Origin: Planktosalinus lacus
GTDB taxonomy: Bacteria > Bacteroidota > Bacteroidia > Flavobacteriales > Flavobacteriaceae
Length of the DNA: 64,000 nt
Direction: 5' to 3'
Assembly (NCBI RefSeq): GCF_014640155.1
Contig: NZ_BMGK01000001.1
Coordinates: forward strand, 372,001-436,000
The notes under the pieces were generated by a model. That model saw nothing but the letters and a program-made list of their open reading frames with translations. It was not told where the DNA came from and made no database searches. The translations under genes and the position numbers were made by a program. This document shows, in pieces, positions 17,121 to 26,913 of the stretch (within the stretch, counting starts at the first letter, position 1; each line of letters starts with the position of its first letter).

Positions 17121-17128
17121 TATCTTAG
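17121..17128 (+). promoter_or_regulatory. Weak -7 candidate before the outer-membrane barrel (TATCTTAG)
   Basis: One mismatch to TAnnTTTG, 22 bases before the next start codon and right after a terminator, where a new promoter is needed. Confidence 0.35.
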
Positions 17129-17149
17129 CGTTGAAATGAACATCTAATA

Positions 17150-17854
17150 ATGAAATTAATTCTGTGCTTTTTTGCGTTTTTTCTGCTGACACCTTTTAAT
17201 TTGATGGCTCAAAATACAGATGAGCAGAATAAAGCAACAGTGGACTCCCTTTACAGAGAAGATCAGTTTTATGTAGGTATAACTGTAAACTTCCTTAACC
17301 AAAGACCAAAAGGTGTTAAAACAGAGAGCTTTGTTGGTAGTATGCATTTTGGTTTTCTAAGAGATATGCCAATAAATGAGAGAAGAAATATTGCTTTAGC
17401 CGCTGGTTTAGGGTATGCTTACAATAACTACGGACATAATTTATTTGTTGGAAATAATCAAAACGATGAATCTGTTTTCATAGTGCTCAACGATGATTTT
17501 GATTTTGATAAAAACAGATTTGAAACCCACGAGATAGAATTGCCGCTTGAACTTAGATGGCGCACATCTACACCTGAGTCCTATAAGTTTTGGCGGATTT
17601 ATGGAGGAGTTAAATTGGGATATGTATTTTATTTTAAATCTGTTTTTAAAAATGATAATGAGAAATTAAAATACAGTACGATTGATGAGTTTAACCGTCT
17701 TCGATATACTGCCTTCATGAATTTTGGGTTTAACAATATTAACTTTCAAGTGCAATACAACATAAATTCCTTTTTTAACAGCGATGCAACGGTTGAAGGT
17801 GTGCCAATTAATATGACGGCAATCAAAATTGGTTTAATGTTCTATATCTTATAA
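17150..17854 (+). CDS. Outer-membrane beta-barrel (porin-family / PorT-like) protein
   Basis: 234 residues with a signal peptide (cleavage near LMAQ, residue 21). The rest shows alternating beta strands typical of a small eight-stranded barrel: FYVGITVNFLNQRP, NIALAAGLGYAYNNYG, EIELPLELRWRT, IYGGVKLGYVFYFKS and the terminal strand MTAIKIGLMFYIL. It resembles the OMP_b-brl_2 / PorT-like group. PorT itself belongs to the type IX secretion and gliding machinery, but I cannot say this is that orthologue. It overlaps the convergent membrane-protein gene by 6 bases. Confidence 0.78.
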   Translation: MKLILCFFAFFLLTPFNLMAQNTDEQNKATVDSLYREDQFYVGITVNFLNQRPKGVKTESFVGSMHFGFLRDMPINERRNIALAAGLGYAYNNYGHNLFVGNNQNDESVFIVLNDDFDFDKNRFETHEIELPLELRWRTSTPESYKFWRIYGGVKLGYVFYFKSVFKNDNEKLKYSTIDEFNRLRYTAFMNFGFNNINFQVQYNINSFFNSDATVEGVPINMTAIKIGLMFYIL

Positions 17855-18454
17855 CCAATAGTTCAATAAAATAAGTTGTGGTAAAGCACCGATAAAGAAT
17901 CCAAACAGAAGTTCAATTGGAGAGTGTGAATTTGTATACATCCTTGAACTTGCTACCCAACCATTTGCTAACAGAAGTAAAGATATAATCACCAGCACAT
18001 TTATTTTGAAATGAATACTCAAAGCAATTAGAAACATTGTAATGCCTGAAATTCCAATCGTATGTAAACTGACTTTAAACTTGAATAATACCAATATAAA
18101 TGCGGTTATAGTGGAGATGAGTATTGCTACAAAAAAGAAATAAAGTTCAGGGTACTGGGAAGGGCTAAAAACAATTCTTATGATTAAAACAAATAAAAAA
18201 CACTGGAACATCAGCGGGTATCGGCGTTCTTTCACTTCATTTAAATGAACCGAGTTAATAACACGTGTAGTTTTTAATAAAAAAATTAAAAGGATGGGTA
18301 TTAAAAAGGTAAGGATAAACACCACAATCAATTTTGAATACACAATTTCAGGAAAGATAAACCTGGGAGTGACATAAAAATATAAGATAACTCCTAAAAG
18401 CGGCATCAATAAAGGATGAAAAAACCAGGCTGCTATTTTAAAAAAGAAATTCAT
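17849..18454 (-). CDS. PAP2-like multi-pass membrane protein
   Basis: 201 residues with about six TM helices. The C-terminal half carries S-L-H-T-x-G and S-R-x-x-x-x-x-H-S-x-x-E, which resemble the SGH and RxxxxxH-D motifs of PAP2 phosphatases, though the pattern is imperfect (Glu for Asp) and no clear KxxxxxxRP is seen apart from KERRYPL. So a lipid-phosphate phosphatase role is possible but not shown. The gene starts at an ATG that overlaps the rpoN stop by one base (TAATG), so it is translationally coupled to rpoN. Confidence 0.7.
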   Translation of the reverse strand: MNFFFKIAAWFFHPLLMPLLGVILYFYVTPRFIFPEIVYSKLIVVFILTFLIPILLIFLLKTTRVINSVHLNEVKERRYPLMFQCFLFVLIIRIVFSPSQYPELYFFFVAILISTITAFILVLFKFKVSLHTIGISGITMFLIALSIHFKINVLVIISLLLLANGWVASSRMYTNSHSPIELLFGFFIGALPQLILLNYWL

Positions 18455-19908
18455 TAAAATTCCTTACGCATTCGAGCAACCGGAATATCGAGTTGTTCAC
18501 GGTACTTGGCTACTGTTCGTCTGGCAATTGGATAGCCTTTTTCTTTCAGAATTTTAGCCAATTTATCATCAGTGAGCGGTTTGCGCTTATCTTCTTCACT
18601 GATAGTGATTTCCAATATTTTTTTAATCTCCCTGGTAGACACATCTTCACCCTGATCGTTTTTCATCGATTCAGAGAAAAACTCTTTGATGAGCTTAGTG
18701 CCATAGGGAGTGTCAACATATTTGCTGTTTGCTACTCTGGAAACAGTAGAGACATCCATATTGATTTCATCAGCAATATCCTTCAAAATCATGGGGCGTA
18801 ATTTTCGTTCGTCTCCACTTAAAAAATATTCTTCCTGATAATGCATAATGGCATTCATAGTAACAAACAAGGTTTGCTGACGTTGTTTTATTGCATCAAT
18901 AAACCATTTTGCTGCATCGAGTTTTTGTTTGATAAACTGAACGGCATCTTTTTGGGATTTTGACTTCTCTGAGGCTTCTTTATAGCCTTTAAGCATATTT
19001 GTGTATTCTCTTGATACATGCAATTCCGGTGCATTTCTGCCATTGAGTGTTAATTCGAGATTACCATCAGTTATTCTGATTGCAAAATCAGGAATGATGT
19101 GCTCTACAATTTTGTTATTACCGGAATAGGTTCCACCGGGTTTTGGGTTTAAATGTTCAATTTCATTGATGGCAGCTCGCAATTCATCTTCAGAAATCTC
19201 AAATTTTTGTAAAAGTTTATTATAATGTTTTTTACTAAAAGCATCAAAAGCCTCCTCTAAAATTCTGTAGGCTAAACTTACGGCTGCTGTGGGTGTTTTT
19301 CGGTCGAGCTGTAGCAAAAGGCATTCTTGTAAATTCCTAGCACCTACACCCGCAGGATCGAGTTCCTGCACTATGTGTAAAACTTTTTCAATGGTTTCTT
19401 CAGTAGTAAAAACATTTTGGGTGAAAGCAAGATCATCCATGATATCTTGCACTGGGCGTCTTATGTATCCACTTTCATCTATACTTCCCACCAAAAACTT
19501 GGCAATTTCTTCTTCTTCTTCCGTAAGGTGAAACGTGTTCAGTTGTGTTTGAAGAAATTCGTTAAAAGAGGTTCCTGAAGCATAAGGAACCTGTTTGTCT
19601 TCATCATCTGAGCTGTAATTGTTGGCCTGGTATTTATAATCAGGCACATCATCATCGCTTAAATATTCATCAATATTGATGTCCTCTGTATCAATGTGTT
19701 CATGATCATCATCATATTCTTCGTTGCTGAAGTTGTCATCAAAATCTTCTTGCTCCTCTTTTCCACCCTCCAATGCCGGATTGTCTACCATTTCCTGAGC
19801 TATCCGCTGCTCAAACTGTTGTGTAGGCAACTGAATAAGCTTCATCAACTGTATTTGTTGAGGTGACAGCTTTTGAGAGAGTTTAAATTGTAAGTGTTGC
19901 TTCAGCAT
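18454..19908 (-). CDS. rpoN: RNA polymerase sigma-54 factor
   Basis: 484 residues, standard length. Region I is Gln/Leu-rich at the N terminus (FKLSQKLSPQQIQLMKLIQL). A very acidic region II (about 55-95) is followed by the core-binding domain. The C terminus has the RpoN box as ARRTVAKYRE (about residues 464-473). Sigma-54 directs activator-dependent promoters; an enhancer-binding activator is not encoded in this window. A consensus -7 element (TAAGTTTG) lies 17 bases upstream. The PAP2-like gene follows with a one-base stop-start overlap. Confidence 0.96.
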   Translation of the reverse strand: MLKQHLQFKLSQKLSPQQIQLMKLIQLPTQQFEQRIAQEMVDNPALEGGKEEQEDFDDNFSNEEYDDDHEHIDTEDINIDEYLSDDDVPDYKYQANNYSSDDEDKQVPYASGTSFNEFLQTQLNTFHLTEEEEEIAKFLVGSIDESGYIRRPVQDIMDDLAFTQNVFTTEETIEKVLHIVQELDPAGVGARNLQECLLLQLDRKTPTAAVSLAYRILEEAFDAFSKKHYNKLLQKFEISEDELRAAINEIEHLNPKPGGTYSGNNKIVEHIIPDFAIRITDGNLELTLNGRNAPELHVSREYTNMLKGYKEASEKSKSQKDAVQFIKQKLDAAKWFIDAIKQRQQTLFVTMNAIMHYQEEYFLSGDERKLRPMILKDIADEINMDVSTVSRVANSKYVDTPYGTKLIKEFFSESMKNDQGEDVSTREIKKILEITISEEDKRKPLTDDKLAKILKEKGYPIARRTVAKYREQLDIPVARMRKEF

Positions 19909-19924
19909 TTGTTAACTTCTAGTG

Positions 19925-19932
19925 CAAACTTA
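19925..19932 (-). promoter_or_regulatory. -7 element of rpoN (TAAGTTTG)
   Basis: Exact TAnnTTTG match on the minus strand, giving a leader of about 11 bases. Confidence 0.6.
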
Positions 19933-19974
19933 AATTACACATATATTGTATTATTTGCAAGTTTATTCATTAAA

Positions 19975-20340
19975 TTAAGTGGGTTGGGAAATGTATTTAT
20001 TCTGTAAAAAATAAAAAATCACACCTCCGGCAATATACAAGCTTACGTCAATTATATCGGCTGTGTAACGTGGGTTTACATTTGGTAAATACCATTCAAA
20101 ATAGAAGATGTAATAGAGCGTAACACTTGTTATCACAAAGATAGGGATTGTTAGGCGATTGTCACTCTTAATATTTTGTAAAACTATTAAGCAAAGTGTC
20201 AAAACTAATGGAATACAAAGCAGATTATTGACATAATTATTGATAAAAGTTGGCAAACCAATTCCTAGCACTTGACACGTGTATATAGTCAAAGCAACCA
20301 GAAAGGCTGCAATCATAAAGGGTTGTTTTATTAATATCAT
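19975..20340 (-). CDS. Four-helix membrane protein, unknown
   Basis: 121 residues from the ATG at 20340, which overlaps the TGA of the upstream zinc-ribbon gene as ATGA. A longer frame exists but lies inside the neighbour. Four hydrophobic segments are visible (about 7-24, 38-56, 67-84 and 97-112), and the protein ends in a short polar tail. No motif or family recognised. The tight coupling suggests it works with the zinc-ribbon membrane protein encoded just before it. Confidence 0.65.
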   Translation of the reverse strand: MILIKQPFMIAAFLVALTIYTCQVLGIGLPTFINNYVNNLLCIPLVLTLCLIVLQNIKSDNRLTIPIFVITSVTLYYIFYFEWYLPNVNPRYTADIIDVSLYIAGGVIFYFLQNKYISQPT

Positions 20341-20648
20341 GCAGCAACAGCGGCAAATAGCCAAGCGATAAAAGCCCCAATGGCCATCACTATAAACCAA
20401 ATGCCATAAATAAATTGAAAAAACAAACGAATAATGATGTTCTTATGAGCCCTGTTACGTTCAATAAATTGTCCAAATTTACTTTTTGGTGTGGCCTGCT
20501 CTTTTGCTTTTTGCTCAGCAACACGTTTTTTATCTTCTAGATCGCGTTTTAATTTGGGATTTATAAGGGTGCCACATTTAACACAGTAATCACTATTGGT
20601 ATTAAAAAAGCCACAATTTGGGCACTTTATTTTGTTTTGAAAACTCAA
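20337..20648 (-). CDS. Zinc-ribbon membrane protein, unknown
   Basis: 103 residues. An N-terminal zinc ribbon (CPNCGFFNTNSDYCVKCG, residues 9-26) is followed by a charged linker of Lys/Glu/Gln and one C-terminal TM (FQFIYGIWFIVMAIGAFIAW). Such proteins are common and of unknown role. It starts 15 bases after asnS and overlaps the next gene by four bases, so the three are probably one transcript. Confidence 0.75.
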   Translation of the reverse strand: MSFQNKIKCPNCGFFNTNSDYCVKCGTLINPKLKRDLEDKKRVAEQKAKEQATPKSKFGQFIERNRAHKNIIIRLFFQFIYGIWFIVMAIGAFIAWLFAAVAA

Positions 20649-20663
20649 CCTTTAGGTTTATTT

Positions 20664-22109
20664 CTAAAACTCTGCATTAAGCGGAGTTCTTGGAAAAGGT
20701 ATCACATCCCTTATGTTTGTCATTCCAGTAACAAAAAGCACCAGGCGTTCAAAACCTAAACCAAACCCACTGTGAACTGCAGTGCCAAATTTTCTGGTTT
20801 CCAGGTACCACCAAAGCTCTTTTTCGTCGATGCCTAATTCATCAATTTTTTGTTTCAATACATCATAACGCTCTTCACGTTGAGATCCTCCAACAATTTC
20901 GCCAATTCCGGGAAACAAAATATCCATTGCTCTCACCGTCTTTTTGTCATCGTTCAAGCGCATATAAAAGGCTTTAATTTTTGCAGGGTAGTCAAATAAA
21001 ATGACCGGACATTTAAAGTGCTTTTCTACAAGAAAGCGTTCATGCTCGCTTTGTAAATCGGCACCCCATTCTTCAATAAGATATTTAAATTTCTTTTTCT
21101 TGTTAGGTTTTGAATCTTTTAAAATATCAATGGCTTCAGTATAACTTACGCGCTTAAAATTGTTTTCGAGTATGAATTGAAGCTTTTCCATAAGAGGCAT
21201 TGGGCTACGTTCAGCTTCTGGTTTTGATTTATCTTCCTGTTGTTGGCGTTGTTCAAGAAAAGCGAGGTCATCTTGACAATTTTCAACAAGGTAGTTGATG
21301 ACATATTTAATAAAATCTTCAGCAAGATCCATATTGGCTGCCAGATCGTTGAAAGCAACCTCGGGTTCAATCATCCAGAATTCAGCAAGGTGTCTTGAGG
21401 TATTTGAGTTTTCTGCCCTGAATGTAGGTCCAAAAGTGTATACTTGCCCAAGTCCCATCGCATAGGTTTCAGCTTCAAGCTGTCCACTCACAGTAAGGTT
21501 GGTTTCTTTTCCAAAAAAGTCTTCTTTGAAGTTGATACTTCCGTCATCGTTTTTTGGTACATTTTTTAAATCCATTGTGGTAACCCTGAACATTTCTCCT
21601 GCGCCTTCGGCATCACTCCCTGTAATGATGGGAGTATGTACATTATAAAAACCGTTTTTATGAAAATATTCATGAACGGCAAACGAAAGTTTGGAACGCA
21701 CCCTCATAATGGCTCCAAACGTATTGGTTCTAACTCTTAGATGAGCTTGTTCTCTTAATTTTTCAAGACTGTGTCTTTTAGGTGAAAGTATGGTGAGTTT
21801 AACCTCTTCAGTGTCTGCATCACCCAATATCTCAAGTTTACTAACCTGAATTTCTACATTTTGACCTTGTCCCTGACTCTCAACCAAATGGCCCGTAACA
21901 GCAATGGCCGCACCCACAGTGACGCGTTTTAACAAAGCTTCGTCAAAATTTTCAAAATCAACTACACATTGTAAATTGTGAATTGTTGAACCATCATTCA
22001 GGGCGATAAAGCGGTTACTTCTAAAACTTCTTACCCATCCTTTTACAGTTAGTTCAATCAATGAAGGATCACTTTGTATAACCTCCAGTACTTTCTTATG
22101 TTGCTGCAT
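20664..22109 (-). CDS. asnS: Asparagine--tRNA ligase
   Basis: 481 residues; class II synthetase that charges tRNA-Asn. An N-terminal OB-fold (about 15-110, with [20 protein letters not shown]) is followed by the catalytic core. Motif 2 contains [21 protein letters not shown] and motif 3 [16 protein letters not shown]. It carries the lysine-rich insertion near residues 290-330 seen in Bacteroidetes homologues. The reading frame opens at a TTG at 22133, but that codon lies within the -7 promoter element, so the ATG at 22109 is the start. Its presence means Asn-tRNA need not rely on transamidation. Confidence 0.95.
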   Translation of the reverse strand: MQQHKKVLEVIQSDPSLIELTVKGWVRSFRSNRFIALNDGSTIHNLQCVVDFENFDEALLKRVTVGAAIAVTGHLVESQGQGQNVEIQVSKLEILGDADTEEVKLTILSPKRHSLEKLREQAHLRVRTNTFGAIMRVRSKLSFAVHEYFHKNGFYNVHTPIITGSDAEGAGEMFRVTTMDLKNVPKNDDGSINFKEDFFGKETNLTVSGQLEAETYAMGLGQVYTFGPTFRAENSNTSRHLAEFWMIEPEVAFNDLAANMDLAEDFIKYVINYLVENCQDDLAFLEQRQQQEDKSKPEAERSPMPLMEKLQFILENNFKRVSYTEAIDILKDSKPNKKKKFKYLIEEWGADLQSEHERFLVEKHFKCPVILFDYPAKIKAFYMRLNDDKKTVRAMDILFPGIGEIVGGSQREERYDVLKQKIDELGIDEKELWWYLETRKFGTAVHSGFGLGFERLVLFVTGMTNIRDVIPFPRTPLNAEF

Positions 22110-22130
22110 AGTGTGTTGATTTTTATTAAG

Positions 22131-22138
22131 CAAAGATA
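22131..22138 (-). promoter_or_regulatory. -7 element of asnS (TATCTTTG)
   Basis: Exact TAnnTTTG match on the minus strand. It overlaps the upstream in-frame TTG and so decides the ATG at 22109 as start. Confidence 0.62.
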
Positions 22139-22193
22139 ATTTTTAGTTAATAAGCTTACAAGTATATATACCTGAAAGTATCAGTAATGTAAC

Positions 22194-24587
22194 TTATTTT
22201 TCTTCTTCAGAAATTATATCCATAGGTGGTTTTCGCAATGTTTTTTTGTTGGCAATACTCTTTTCGAGCGAAAGCAGCAATGAAGGTAATAACAAGAGGT
22301 TTGAAAGCATAGCAAAGAGTAAGGTTGCCGATACCAAACCACCCAATGCTACGGTACCTCCAAAACTGGAAATCATAAAGACAGAGAATCCAAAAAATAA
22401 GACAATGGAAGAATAAAACATACTCACACCGGTTTCCTTCAATGCACCATACACTGATCGTTTTATTTTCCAGTTATTGGCAATGAGTTCCTGACGGTAT
22501 TTGGCCAGAAAGTGAATGGTGTCATCTACTGAAATTCCGAATGCAATACTGAAAACCAATATGGTGGAGGGTTTGATGGGTACCCCCAGGAACCCCATGA
22601 CTCCGGCGGTAATAATTAAAGGTAATAAGTTGGGAATTAATGAAATCAAAATCATCCTGAAACTTCTAAACATCCAAGCCATAAAAAGCGCAATCAATAA
22701 AATAGCTAATGAAAGTGAAATGAGCAGATTTTTAATTAAATAGCTTGTTCCTTTTTGATATAAAACCGCCTTTCCGGTTACAGTAACTGTATAGCGTTCT
22801 TCAGGAAATATTTTTGCAATTTCTTCGTGTAATTCTTCTTCAATGCGCTGCATACGATCCATTTCAGTGTCTTTCATAAACGTGGTGATACGCGCATATT
22901 GACCGGTAGAGTCTATGTAGCTTTCCAGTAAATTATTTTCTTGAATGCTGTTTTTAGCATAAGGCAATATAAAATTGCGTTCTTGTGATGTTGGTAATTG
23001 GTAGTATTCTGGATTTCCATTATAAAAAGCTTGTTTGGCATATTTTACGGTTTCTGCAATTGAAACTGGTTTTGAATATTCAGGAATTTCCTTGATAAAA
23101 TCCTGTAATTGATCAATTCTGCGCAACGTGGCAGCAGCCATTGCTCCTTCTTTTCGTTTGGTGTCTATTAGTATTTCCAACGGCATAATACCATCATATT
23201 CAGACTCAAAAAAGCGGATATCATCAAAGAAAGCAGCTTTTTTAGGCATATCTTCAACAATACTTCCTGAAACTTTCATTTGATAAATACCAATGATGCT
23301 TACACAAAGTAATATTACTGTAGAGGTGTAAATGGCAAAGCGATGATGACGCACCATAACTACAAGCCATTTCACTAATTTGCCAATCCAGTTTTTATTT
23401 AAATGTTTTAAATGTTTGTATTTGGGGATGGCCATATAGCTATAAACAATGGGAATAATCAATAGCGAAAGCACAAAAACAGCAATGATACTTAAGGAGG
23501 CAACTGTTCCAAACTCTACAAGCAATGTGCTTTGAGTAAGCGCAAACGTCGCAAACCCTGATGCAGTTGTCATATTGGTTAGTAAAGTAGCATTTCCAAC
23601 TTTTGAAATAACACGCTGTAAAGATTTAGCTTGATTGCCATGAGTTTTGATTTCCTTTTGATATTTGTTTATAAAAAAAATGCAATTGGCGACGCCAATT
23701 ACGATAATCAAAGGAGGAATAAGAGCTGTTAAAATTGTAATTTCATAACCCAATAGACCAAGGATACCAAAACACCACATCACACCAATCATCACAGTAA
23801 GCATAGTAATTAAAGTGGCTCTGAATGACCTGAAAAAGAAAAAGAAAATCAGTGAAGTTACCAACAACGCTGCTCCAATAAATAGACTGATTTCGTCAAT
23901 GATGTTTTTGGAATTCAGCGTGCGAATGTAGGGCATTCCGGAGGTGTACACCTCGATTTGATGAGTGCTTTCAAACGATTCAATCAAGGGGATTAAATGG
24001 TTTAAAATAAAGTCTTTTCTGGCGCTTGTGTTTACAATGTCTTTATCAAGAGCAATGATTGTTCTGAAACCTTTTTTATTGGGGCTGTAAATTAAACCTT
24101 CATAAAAAGGAAGTTTGTTGTAAAGTTGGTATTCTAGATCATGAAAATCAACCGCATCAGAGGTATTTTTTGAAATAAATGGCTTTAAGTCAAAACGTTG
24201 TTCTTCTGCGTTTTTTTCTAATATCTGTAAGTTGTCAAGTCCAATTGTAAATGCTACTTCGCTAAAAGTTCCAAGAGTGTCCTGAAGTGCATTCCAGGCT
24301 GCTATTTTTTCTGAAGAAAACACAGTGGAGTCTTTTACTCCCATAACAATAAGGTTGCCTTCTTCACCAAATATTTTCAGAAATTCGTTGTATTCTACAT
24401 TAATGGGGTGATCATCCGGAAGTAAATTGGCTTCAGTATTTGAAAAGCGCATGTGTTTCCATTGGCTGGCAAAAAAAACAGTTGACAATACAATGAGAAT
24501 CAAAAAAAGTGTGCGATTTCTGAGAATCAAACGAGCAGTAGTACTCCAGAACACACTTGGATTTTTGAGGTTAACAGGCTTTTTCAT
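22194..24587 (-). CDS. MMPL/patched-type RND-superfamily transporter
   Basis: 797 residues arranged as two homologous halves, each with one TM, a periplasmic domain and five TMs. TM1 is near residues 24-42. The first TM bundle contains ILTALIPPLIIVIGVANCIFF and the second AFGISVDDTIHFLAKY with the paired Asp of the family (about residue 693). This is the hydrophobe/lipid export branch (MMPL, PF03176). The cargo is unknown; candidates in Bacteroidetes include lipids or pigments. A -7 element (TACCTTTG) lies 21 bases upstream; asnS follows on the same strand behind its own promoter. Confidence 0.88.
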   Translation of the reverse strand: MKKPVNLKNPSVFWSTTARLILRNRTLFLILIVLSTVFFASQWKHMRFSNTEANLLPDDHPINVEYNEFLKIFGEEGNLIVMGVKDSTVFSSEKIAAWNALQDTLGTFSEVAFTIGLDNLQILEKNAEEQRFDLKPFISKNTSDAVDFHDLEYQLYNKLPFYEGLIYSPNKKGFRTIIALDKDIVNTSARKDFILNHLIPLIESFESTHQIEVYTSGMPYIRTLNSKNIIDEISLFIGAALLVTSLIFFFFFRSFRATLITMLTVMIGVMWCFGILGLLGYEITILTALIPPLIIVIGVANCIFFINKYQKEIKTHGNQAKSLQRVISKVGNATLLTNMTTASGFATFALTQSTLLVEFGTVASLSIIAVFVLSLLIIPIVYSYMAIPKYKHLKHLNKNWIGKLVKWLVVMVRHHRFAIYTSTVILLCVSIIGIYQMKVSGSIVEDMPKKAAFFDDIRFFESEYDGIMPLEILIDTKRKEGAMAAATLRRIDQLQDFIKEIPEYSKPVSIAETVKYAKQAFYNGNPEYYQLPTSQERNFILPYAKNSIQENNLLESYIDSTGQYARITTFMKDTEMDRMQRIEEELHEEIAKIFPEERYTVTVTGKAVLYQKGTSYLIKNLLISLSLAILLIALFMAWMFRSFRMILISLIPNLLPLIITAGVMGFLGVPIKPSTILVFSIAFGISVDDTIHFLAKYRQELIANNWKIKRSVYGALKETGVSMFYSSIVLFFGFSVFMISSFGGTVALGGLVSATLLFAMLSNLLLLPSLLLSLEKSIANKKTLRKPPMDIISEEEK

Positions 24588-24607
24588 TGTGCTGATTAAA
24601 AAGATTG

Positions 24608-24615
24608 CAAAGGTA
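24608..24615 (-). promoter_or_regulatory. -7 element of the MMPL transporter (TACCTTTG)
   Basis: Exact TAnnTTTG match on the minus strand, giving a leader of about 15 bases. Confidence 0.6.
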
Positions 24616-24684
24616 GAAATCTTTTAGAAGAAGACATCTAAATTACAGGCATTTTGAGCGTTAAGAATTTGTGAATAAATACAG

Positions 24685-26838
24685 TTACAGCTTTAGGTTG
24701 AATGTGAATTTAAAAGAAATATTATCCTGTGTTTGTGGTAAGTGATAGGCCCCATAACGATAAGCGAAGCTGGCGCCAAAACCAAAAAGCAATTTATTTA
24801 ATTCAATTCCAGATTCTGAATATCCCTTTTCAAGGGTGTTAAAACCAATGCTTTCATGGTTTTCTTCATTTGAAAAAGTTCCAATCGCATGGCGGCTAAT
24901 TAAAACAATTTCAGGTTGAAACCGGGAAGATAATTGAATAGGTTTTAACTGATGCTTAATTTGAAAAGTGGCTAATTTGTCTGAAAAAAACTCCCCAAAA
25001 TACATGGTTTCAAAACTGCGGATTCCGGCAACAGAAAACCGTTTCATAACTGTCTCTTTATTTGGACTGTTTGGGTAGGCGTGATAGCTATGTGTTAAAG
25101 GAAGATCACCAAAAGCCATATTGCCTTCCAGAATTATTTCTGTAAAAGACTGATTGATGTGTTCCAGCAAATAGTCTGTTCTAAAATCAATTTTTGTATA
25201 ATTAAAATCACCGTTAAGAAACCCTTTTACACTTTGAGTAAATTGCGTGGAAAACCTCGGGTATCCTGTCTTGTATTCTGTAACACCCAATGGTGTTTCC
25301 ATAAAATTACCAAAAGGAGACCAATATATGGAAGTTTTGATTTCACTTAAAGTGTAGTTTGAAAATGCTTTACCATCATTTAAAAATTGATAATTTACGG
25401 TTTGGGCAATATCACTTTTAGAAAATTGTAGCTCTGTATCAATTTCGGGTATTATTTGATGTCTTAAATTTGCTTTCCAGGTCTGATACTGATAAAACTC
25501 TGAAATATTGACCAATCTGGGCTCAAAAAGTGAAAATGTTCTACGATCTGTTAAATACAGATGGCTTCCAATTTCAGCGATGTCATCTGTAAATGTAAAT
25601 CCTAATATTGTGTTTGTTCTCCGGGAAAGTTCAAAATCAGTAGACACCTGATATTTGAAAGCTTCATCTTTAAAACCTCTTACTAAATAGCCGCCTACAC
25701 TAAAAAAGGATGATAGTTTTTCATTTGTTACTCCACCCAAACCAGACCGAAAACCTTCGTAGTTATTATATTTAATTAAAAATTTTAGATCCAAATCAAA
25801 AAAACCCAACTCTAAAAAACCCAACCCAAAATCTTCAATGCGTTGAATTCTGCGTTCAATACCTTTGTCGATGACAACCGTTTCAGACTCTTTGTAGATT
25901 TGGTGCTCCTCGTCAGTGAGTGGGTGCAATCTATATTCATTCCAGAACGTATTGTCTTTGGTGTTTTGAGTTTCACGGGCATTTACCTGAACTCTTTTTT
26001 TTATCCAGTCTTCGGTTGTATTGAAGCCGGTTTCTGTGATGTAGGAGTTGATTTCAAAATAGGAGACTTGGTTTTCATTATTATTTGCCGGCAATTTTCC
26101 TGAAGGAATTCTTTTTCCAAATAAATAAAAGGGTTCCAGTGAGTTTAAAAGGCTAACAGACATCGATGTTTTTTGAGGAAACCAAATACCCTCTTTCTCT
26201 TTAAACTCAAATTGGTGAATTATGGTAGCTTCTATATTTTTTTTGTGATGAACAATTGCTTTTTGAACAGCAAAAGTAGCCACATCTATAAAAAGTTGTC
26301 CTTCCAAAAGTGTTTCAGAATCATCATTCAAGGGTGAAAATTGAATAATATAATAAGGGTGATTGCTTTGAGTGTCTGTTTGAATTAATTCATATTTATA
26401 GTTTTTAAATGCATTTTTTGCAAGAGGACCGTGAAAGCGTTTATCAAAAATTGTATATTCTTTTTCATAGATAGATGCGGCATAAAATGGTCTTACAAAT
26501 AATGGGTAATAAGGTTGTTCAAAACCCGGAATGTTTGAGCTTAAAACTGTTTGTGTGTGTTTGTTTTTTTGATCAAAGTGATGAAGTGAGACTTCCTCAA
26601 ATAAAAAGTTTGAGTCGTCACTCAATAGTTCTTGAGTTAATACTTCTTGTGTTTTAAAAATAGCTTTGGTGTATCTTTTATAACTAAAAGATTGTAGTGA
26701 GTGCTCAGAATTATTTATAGAAACCTGGCTGATTGCCTGTTCCATAATTCTGTTTGACTGTTTGTAAAAGACAGTGTCATTTTGGCCAAAAGCCAAAACA
26801 GTAAAAAGTAAATATAGAATGCTGGCTCTTAGAGACAT
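24685..26838 (-). CDS. DUF5686 family outer-membrane protein
   Basis: 717 residues with a signal peptide (cleavage near AFGQ, residue 19). The N-terminal half (about 45-240) is a periplasmic domain containing YKRYTKAIF and FVRPFYAASIYE, hallmarks of DUF5686. The C-terminal half is rich in alternating strands and ends in FKFTFNLKL, a beta-barrel end signal. Many homologues carry a CarboxypepD_reg domain in front; it is absent here, so this is the short version. Function in the family is unknown; an outer-membrane transport or surface role is inferred from the barrel. Its promoter sits beside the frr terminator. Confidence 0.85.
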   Translation of the reverse strand: MSLRASILYLLFTVLAFGQNDTVFYKQSNRIMEQAISQVSINNSEHSLQSFSYKRYTKAIFKTQEVLTQELLSDDSNFLFEEVSLHHFDQKNKHTQTVLSSNIPGFEQPYYPLFVRPFYAASIYEKEYTIFDKRFHGPLAKNAFKNYKYELIQTDTQSNHPYYIIQFSPLNDDSETLLEGQLFIDVATFAVQKAIVHHKKNIEATIIHQFEFKEKEGIWFPQKTSMSVSLLNSLEPFYLFGKRIPSGKLPANNNENQVSYFEINSYITETGFNTTEDWIKKRVQVNARETQNTKDNTFWNEYRLHPLTDEEHQIYKESETVVIDKGIERRIQRIEDFGLGFLELGFFDLDLKFLIKYNNYEGFRSGLGGVTNEKLSSFFSVGGYLVRGFKDEAFKYQVSTDFELSRRTNTILGFTFTDDIAEIGSHLYLTDRRTFSLFEPRLVNISEFYQYQTWKANLRHQIIPEIDTELQFSKSDIAQTVNYQFLNDGKAFSNYTLSEIKTSIYWSPFGNFMETPLGVTEYKTGYPRFSTQFTQSVKGFLNGDFNYTKIDFRTDYLLEHINQSFTEIILEGNMAFGDLPLTHSYHAYPNSPNKETVMKRFSVAGIRSFETMYFGEFFSDKLATFQIKHQLKPIQLSSRFQPEIVLISRHAIGTFSNEENHESIGFNTLEKGYSESGIELNKLLFGFGASFAYRYGAYHLPQTQDNISFKFTFNLKL

Positions 26839-26863
26839 TAGGATAGGTGTCCAAAATTGAAAA

Positions 26864-26871
26864 CAAATGTA
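26864..26871 (-). promoter_or_regulatory. -7 element of the DUF5686 gene (TACATTTG)
   Basis: Exact TAnnTTTG match on the minus strand, about 26 bases before the ATG and directly after the frr terminator. Confidence 0.6.
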
Positions 26872-26872
26872 T

Positions 26873-26900
26873 AAAAAAAGCGACCTTTAAGTCGCTTTTT
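26873..26900 (-). terminator. Intrinsic terminator after frr
   Basis: Stem AAAAAGCGAC / GTCGCTTTTT with a CTTTAA loop; the T-rich side works on either strand, and the frr gene ends just upstream on the minus strand. Confidence 0.85.
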
Positions 26901-26913
26901 GTTTTAAGTTTAA

